Assembly: GCF_000761545.1 (NCBI RefSeq)
Contig: NZ_JPMY01000018.1
Coordinates: 1-64,000, forward strand
Reading direction: 5' to 3'
Length of the DNA stretch: 64,000 nt
From: Pseudomonas sp. ML96
GTDB taxonomy: Bacteria > Pseudomonadota > Gammaproteobacteria > Pseudomonadales > Pseudomonadaceae
A program made the translations under genes and the position numbers. Of the stretch, positions 59,316-64,000 are shown piece by piece; position 1 is the first letter of the stretch, and every line of letters begins with the position of its first letter. The notes under the pieces were generated by a model that saw only the letters and a program-made list of their open reading frames with translations, was not told where the DNA came from and did no database searches.

Positions 59316-60989
59316 ATGAAAAGAACAATTGCTAAAGCATCGGGTCTGGCTATCGCCTGCGCAGCGCCCATGGCCATGGGCTTCACCTTCGAGACGGACA
59401 ATGTCCGGGGCTCGTTCGATTCCACCATTGGTTGGGGCATGGGTGTGCGCGCTCAGTCTCAGGGTTGCGATCTGGTCAACGCCGGTGCCACTGGTGGTGG
59501 CGCGCCGGCTGGATGCCTGGATGCGACTGTCTCCGGGATCGGTGACCAGGGCAACCTGAACTATGACAAGGGCGACCTGTTCACCAACTACCTCAAGGGT
59601 ATGCACGAGCTGGTGTTGAAGTTTCCCGAGGATCTCACCTTCATGGCGCGCGGCAGCTGGAAGCGTGACTTTGCCGCCACCCACACCACCGGGACGCTGG
59701 GTGCAGAAACGCAGGGTTGGCAAGCCGCGGGTTCAGATATCGGCAGCGATGGGCTGACCGATGATGCGCGCGATGAGCTGAAGTTCAAGACGCGCCTGCT
59801 CGATCTGTGGGTGAGCAAGACCATCGATGTGGCGGATCAGCGAGTGCGGGCGCGCCTGGGCAACCAGGTTATTAACTGGGGTGAGAGCCTGTTCGCGGTG
59901 GGCGGCATCAACGCCACCAACGCCTACGATTTCCAGGCGCTGTCGAGCCCGGGAGTGCAGCTCAAGGAAGCTTTGTTACCGGCGCCGATGCTCAGTGTCG
60001 CCACGGGGCTGGGCTACGGCATCAACGTCGAGACCTATTACCAGTTCGGCTGGAACAAGAGCGAGCTGCCACCTGTGGGCAGCTACTGGTCGACCTTTAA
60101 CGTGATCGGCGAGGGCATGAAGGAGTACGGCTACGACGACAAGGATGCCCGTGACAGTGGTCAGTGGGGGCTCTCGGTGCGTTGGCAGCCGGAAGACAGC
60201 GACGTCAACTACGGTTTCTACGTGATGCGCTATCACGACAAGCTGCCGCAAGTGCAGTACAACCAGGCCACTTGGGCTCCCAAGTGGGTCTACCCGGAAG
60301 ACCGCATGCTCTACGGTATCAGTGCCAACCTGCCGGTTGGCGACTGGGCGGTGGGCACCGAGCTGTCTTACCGGCCCAAAGAGGCGGTGCCGCTCAACCC
60401 CTTGCCCGGATTTTTCGGCGCTGGCCCGTGTGCAGGGCAGGGTGGGGAATGCTGGAAGGACACCAAGAAGTTCCAGTGGCACCTGACCGGCATCTACAGC
60501 TTTACCAATGCCAACTCCGCGGAATTCCTCGAGTTCACTGGGGCCAGCACCGCGACCCTCATGTCGGAACTGGTACTGGTGAAGTATCCGGGGCTACATG
60601 ACAGCTATGACGGTGAGTTGATTTCCGCAGGGGGCAACAGCTGGGTTGAGGATATGTCGAAGCTTCCGGCCAAGTCCCATGGCGATGCGAGCTCTTCGGG
60701 GATCCACCTCGATTTCAGCCTGACCTATGACAGCACTCTGATCCCGGGTTGGAGCGTTACTCCGGGTATCTATTACCAGCAGTCGCTGGGCAATGGGCGC
60801 ACGCCGTCGATGTATTCGACCTATACCCGGGATGCCAGCTCTATGAACCTGTACCTGAACCTCGTGCGCAACCCCGGCAGCTGGCAGGTCAGTCTGAACT
60901 ACGCGAAGTTCAACGATGCTGACACCCCTTACGACCAACCGCTGCGTGATCGTGATTACGTCGGCCTGGCGATTTCGCACTCGATGTGA
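59316..60989 (+). CDS. DUF1302 outer-membrane-type protein
   Basis: This 557-residue protein has signal peptide MKRTIAKASGLAIACAAPMAMG. The DUF1302 pattern follows: FTFETDNVRGSFDSTIGWGMGVR, VRARLGNQVINWGES, and a C-terminus of alternating strands ending YVGLAISHSM. It is probably a beta-barrel. AGGAG precedes ATG 59316, and an ATG overlapping the previous stop (59295) is less likely. It is co-transcribed with DUF1329 upstream and the RND gene downstream. Confidence 0.87.
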   Translation: MKRTIAKASGLAIACAAPMAMGFTFETDNVRGSFDSTIGWGMGVRAQSQGCDLVNAGATGGGAPAGCLDATVSGIGDQGNLNYDKGDLFTNYLKGMHELVLKFPEDLTFMARGSWKRDFAATHTTGTLGAETQGWQAAGSDIGSDGLTDDARDELKFKTRLLDLWVSKTIDVADQRVRARLGNQVINWGESLFAVGGINATNAYDFQALSSPGVQLKEALLPAPMLSVATGLGYGINVETYYQFGWNKSELPPVGSYWSTFNVIGEGMKEYGYDDKDARDSGQWGLSVRWQPEDSDVNYGFYVMRYHDKLPQVQYNQATWAPKWVYPEDRMLYGISANLPVGDWAVGTELSYRPKEAVPLNPLPGFFGAGPCAGQGGECWKDTKKFQWHLTGIYSFTNANSAEFLEFTGASTATLMSELVLVKYPGLHDSYDGELISAGGNSWVEDMSKLPAKSHGDASSSGIHLDFSLTYDSTLIPGWSVTPGIYYQQSLGNGRTPSMYSTYTRDASSMNLYLNLVRNPGSWQVSLNYAKFNDADTPYDQPLRDRDYVGLAISHSM

Positions 60990-60997
60990 GGCATGTA

Positions 60998-63415
60998 GTG
61001 GATACTCCTGTTGTAAACAAGTCCGACGAGGGGGGGCGTGGCGTGCTGCCACGCCTGGAGGGCTGGCTGTTCCGTCAGCGTCGGCTGGTACTGGCGCTGC
61101 TCGTATTGTTCACTCTGGGTATGGCCTGGTTCGCCGTGCAGCTGCGCATGGATGCTGGCTTCGAGAAGCAGTTGCCGATCGGTCATGAGTACGTCGAGAC
61201 CTTCCAGGCTTACCGTAACGATCTGATCGGGGCGAACCGCCTGACCATAGTGGTCAAGGCGCGTGAGGGCTCGATCTGGAGCGTGACCGGGCTCAAGCGG
61301 CTATACGACGTGACCCAGGCGGTGATTTTCCTGCCTGGCGTTTCACGCAGCAGTGTTCAGTCGTTGTGGACGCCCAACTCTTTCGTCAACGAGATCACCG
61401 AAGAGGGCTTTCGTGCGGATCCGTTGATACCTGGCACGGTGACCCCTGATCGCCTCGACCAGGAGATCATCGACAAGATCGCCAACTCCACGGCCCAGGG
61501 CGGCTTCGTCGGCACCCTGGTGGCGCGCGATCAGAGCAGCGCGATGATCACCGCCGAGCTCAACGAGCTCGACGAAAATGGCCAGCAACTGGACTACGTG
61601 GCTTACAACAAAGTTCTGGAGCAGCAGATCCGTGCTCAGTTCGAGGATGCCGATTTCGAGATCCAGATCATCGGCTTCGCCAAGCAGATCGGCGATATCG
61701 CCGACGGCGCCTCGGCCGTGCTGGAGTTCTGCCTGCTGGCGCTGCTGCTGACCGCCGCGGCGGTTTACTGGTACTGCCATTCCGTGCGCTTCACCCTGCT
61801 GGCATTGGGTTGCTCGCTGACCTCGCTGATCTGGCAGTTCGGCAGCCTGCGCCTGCTCGGATACGGACTCGATCCGCTGGCCGTGCTGGTGCCCTTCCTG
61901 GTGTTTGCCATTGGTGTGTCTCACGGCGTGCAGCAGATCAACTACATCGTGCGGGAGATCGCTTGTGGAAAAAGTGTCGAGGAGGCGGCCCGCTCCAGTT
62001 TCAGTGGTCTGTTGATTCCGGGCACCCTGGCCCTGGTGACGGCCTTCGTGTCCTTCATCACCCTGCTGGTGATTCCGATTCCGATGGTGCGCGAGCTGGC
62101 TATCACCGCCTCGCTCGGGGTGGCCTACAAGATCATTACCAACCTAGTGATGCTGCCGCTGGTGGCGTCGATGCTGAGAGTCGATGGTAGCTATGCTACC
62201 GCCGAGGAGGTCTCCCGCGAGCGCCGTGCGTGCTGGTTGCATGGTCTGGCACGGCTCGCCGAGTGGCGCAACGCACTACTGGTGCTCGGCATCGCCGCGT
62301 TGGTGTTCTGCGTGGCGGTTTGGCAGAGCCACGACCGGGTAGTGGGCACGTTACAAGCCGGTGCGCCCGAGCTGCGCGAGGACGCTCGGTTCAACCGCGA
62401 CGCGGTGTCCATTGCCAGCAGTTACGACATCGGCCTGGACTGGCTCAGCGTGGTTTTCGAGGTCAGCCCGGATGCGTCGGGTGAGGTGCTGCCCGGTGCC
62501 TGCGAGAACGTCGCCCTAGGGCAGTACCAGGATCGCTTCGTTTGGGCTATGCAGGCTGTGCCCGGGGTGCTGTCGGTGGCCTCGTTCTCCACCGCCATGC
62601 GCCAGTTCAACGAAGGCTACAACGAGGGCAACCCGAAGATGAGTACGGTGCCCATCGATGCCATGAACTACGCCTCGCTGGCCACCGAGGTCGCCCGTAT
62701 CTCCGGGATCATGCGTGTCGACTGCAGCATGACCGCCGTGCACCTGTACCTGGGGGATCATAAAGCGACCACCATCAACCGGGTGATCGCGGCTGCCAAG
62801 GCGTTCCGCAGCGAATACCCGATGCCGGGCATTTCAGTGCGTCTCGCTTCGGGCAACGCTGGTGTCCTGGCGGCGATCAACGAGGAGGTGGAGAAGAGCG
62901 AGACGCCTATGCTGCTGTATGTCTACGCCGCCATCGCCCTGCTGGTGTTCGTTGTCTACCGTGACCTGCGTGCCGTGTTGGTCTGCTGCCTGCCGCTGAC
63001 TATCGGCACCTTCATCGGCTACTGGTTCATGAAGGAGCTGCAGATCGGGCTGACCATCGCCACGTTGCCGGTGATGGTGCTGGCAGTGGGTATCGGCGTC
63101 GATTACGCCTTCTACATCTACAACCGTCTGCAGCTGCACCAGGCCAATGGTCAGCCGATCGTCAAGGCGGTCGAGCACGCGCTGCTCGAGGTTGGCGTAG
63201 CGACCATCTTCACCGCCATCACCCTGGCGGTCGGGGTGGCCACCTGGGCATTTTCCGAACTCAAGTTCCAGGCCGACATGGGCAAGCTGTTGGCGTTCAT
63301 GTTCATGGTCAACATGGTCATGGCCATGACTGTTCTACCGGCCTTCGCTGTCTGGCTGGAGCGGGTTTTCCCGCGCAAGCGCCCGGTGCGAATGATTGGC
63401 GCACTGGTGCATTGA
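60998..63415 (+). CDS. RND-superfamily (MMPL/HpnN-like) hydrophobe exporter
   Basis: This 805-residue inner-membrane protein has 12 TM segments in two halves, each with a sterol-sensing-like bundle (AIGVSHGVQQINYIVREIACGKSVEEA; VLAVGIGVDYAFYIYNRLQL). It is shorter than tripartite RND pumps and matches the COG1033 group of lipid/hydrophobe transporters. GTG 60998 has GAGG 6 nt upstream, and GTG 60986, which overlaps the DUF1302 stop, is the alternative. A decayed copy of the 3' end of a paralogue lies at 44762. Confidence 0.87.
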   Translation: MDTPVVNKSDEGGRGVLPRLEGWLFRQRRLVLALLVLFTLGMAWFAVQLRMDAGFEKQLPIGHEYVETFQAYRNDLIGANRLTIVVKAREGSIWSVTGLKRLYDVTQAVIFLPGVSRSSVQSLWTPNSFVNEITEEGFRADPLIPGTVTPDRLDQEIIDKIANSTAQGGFVGTLVARDQSSAMITAELNELDENGQQLDYVAYNKVLEQQIRAQFEDADFEIQIIGFAKQIGDIADGASAVLEFCLLALLLTAAAVYWYCHSVRFTLLALGCSLTSLIWQFGSLRLLGYGLDPLAVLVPFLVFAIGVSHGVQQINYIVREIACGKSVEEAARSSFSGLLIPGTLALVTAFVSFITLLVIPIPMVRELAITASLGVAYKIITNLVMLPLVASMLRVDGSYATAEEVSRERRACWLHGLARLAEWRNALLVLGIAALVFCVAVWQSHDRVVGTLQAGAPELREDARFNRDAVSIASSYDIGLDWLSVVFEVSPDASGEVLPGACENVALGQYQDRFVWAMQAVPGVLSVASFSTAMRQFNEGYNEGNPKMSTVPIDAMNYASLATEVARISGIMRVDCSMTAVHLYLGDHKATTINRVIAAAKAFRSEYPMPGISVRLASGNAGVLAAINEEVEKSETPMLLYVYAAIALLVFVVYRDLRAVLVCCLPLTIGTFIGYWFMKELQIGLTIATLPVMVLAVGIGVDYAFYIYNRLQLHQANGQPIVKAVEHALLEVGVATIFTAITLAVGVATWAFSELKFQADMGKLLAFMFMVNMVMAMTVLPAFAVWLERVFPRKRPVRMIGALVH

Positions 63416-63425
63416 GGAGAGAAGC

Positions 63426-64000
63426 ATGCGATACCTAAACACAGTCATAGGGGGCGCCCTGGCGGCCCTGTTGCCACTGGCCTCACCGCAGGCTGCTCCC
63501 TTGGATCCGGTGCCGGCAGTGCCTGCGAGCAATGCCACCCAGGCAACCATGCTCGATGCCGCATGGGCAGAGAAACGCATCGTTGCGGTTGGCGACCACG
63601 GCATTGTGCTGTTGTCGGATGATCAAGGTGCAAGCTTCCGCCAGGCCCGCTCAGTGCCGCTTTCCGTGCCGCTCACTGGTGTGAGCTTCGTCGATGCCAA
63701 AAAAGGATGGGCGGTAGGTCACTGGGGGGCGATCCTGGCCAGCAGTGATGGCGGTGATAGCTGGCAGATTCAGCGCCTGTCCAACGAAGAGGATAGGCCT
63801 TTGTTCGCGGTGCATTTCTTCAATGCCCGACAGGGCGTTGCAGTCGGTCTCTGGTCGTTGGTTTTGACCACCGACGATGGTGGCGCAACATGGACCGACC
63901 AGACGCTGGAAGCCCCTCCGGGATCCAGTCGTGCCGACCTCAACTTGATGGGGCTTTTTGCCGATAGCCATGGCGGCCTCTATGCCACTGCTGAGCGTGG
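63426..64000 (+). CDS. YCF48-like beta-propeller protein (cut by window edge)
   Basis: The first 191 codons are visible. A signal peptide (MRYLNTVIGGALAALLPLASPQAA) is followed by BNR/YCF48-type propeller repeats with the recurring pattern S-x-D-G-G-x-x-W (SSDGGDSWQI, TTDDGGATWTD). These proteins are assembly or stability factors (HCF136-like) and often accompany DUF1302/DUF1329/RND genes. AGGAG precedes ATG 63426, 10 nt after the RND stop. The C-terminus lies outside the window. Confidence 0.88.
   Translation, partial: MRYLNTVIGGALAALLPLASPQAAPLDPVPAVPASNATQATMLDAAWAEKRIVAVGDHGIVLLSDDQGASFRQARSVPLSVPLTGVSFVDAKKGWAVGHWGAILASSDGGDSWQIQRLSNEEDRPLFAVHFFNARQGVAVGLWSLVLTTDDGGATWTDQTLEAPPGSSRADLNLMGLFADSHGGLYATAER

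Overview
The window looks like a chromosomal segment of a Pseudomonas-type gammaproteobacterium. It is GC-rich, and it carries an OprD-family porin, CzcCBA/CzcRS metal resistance, CadR/CadA, and a set of genes matching in order and type the levulinate (lva) operon described in Pseudomonas putida. No rRNA, tRNA or CRISPR array was seen. An IS30-type transposase is cut by the left edge.

Region 1 (1-17.7 kb) is a heavy-metal resistance block. It has an IS30 transposase end, czcCBA (minus strand) divergent from czcRS, an OprD-family porin, cadR divergent from cadA, a small exported protein, and a second MerR regulator divergent from a five-gene operon (Cys-rich CDF transporter, PCu(A)C copper chaperone, DsbB-like, DsbA-like, ICMT-family protein). 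Both MerR regulators have dyad operators inside long-spacer promoters.

Region 2 (17.8-29.4 kb) has a membrane diguanylate cyclase, then a sigma-54 activator (LvaR-like) divergent from lvaABCDE-like genes. A textbook -24/-12 promoter and a perfect upstream palindrome lie between them, and a strong hairpin closes the operon. Two tandem AraC regulators of the OruR type follow.

Region 3 (29.4-47.4 kb) is an oxidative and amine catabolic cluster. On the minus strand is a six-gene run: Fe-alcohol dehydrogenase, APC permease, aminobutyraldehyde-type dehydrogenase, EctB-like and omega-type aminotransferases, and an imine-reductase-like enzyme. Next to it are an EthA-like Baeyer-Villiger monooxygenase with an alpha/beta hydrolase, a TetR regulator, two PhyH-type 2-oxoglutarate dioxygenases, a DadA/PuuB-like flavin oxidase, an orphan membrane protein and a PucR/CdaR-type regulator. 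Two pairs of repeated operator-like sites tie the distant promoters together. The gene set suggests amine to ketone to lactone/ester to hydroxyacid to diacid chemistry, but the substrate is not known.

Region 4 (47.6-64 kb) has an RND efflux pair, a phosphate-binding-like protein/porin/chemoreceptor trio, a TetR regulator, and a DUF1329-DUF1302-RND(MMPL)-YCF48 module that runs off the right edge. A decayed remnant of the RND/YCF48 junction of a paralogous module sits about 18 kb upstream, at 44.76-44.91 kb.
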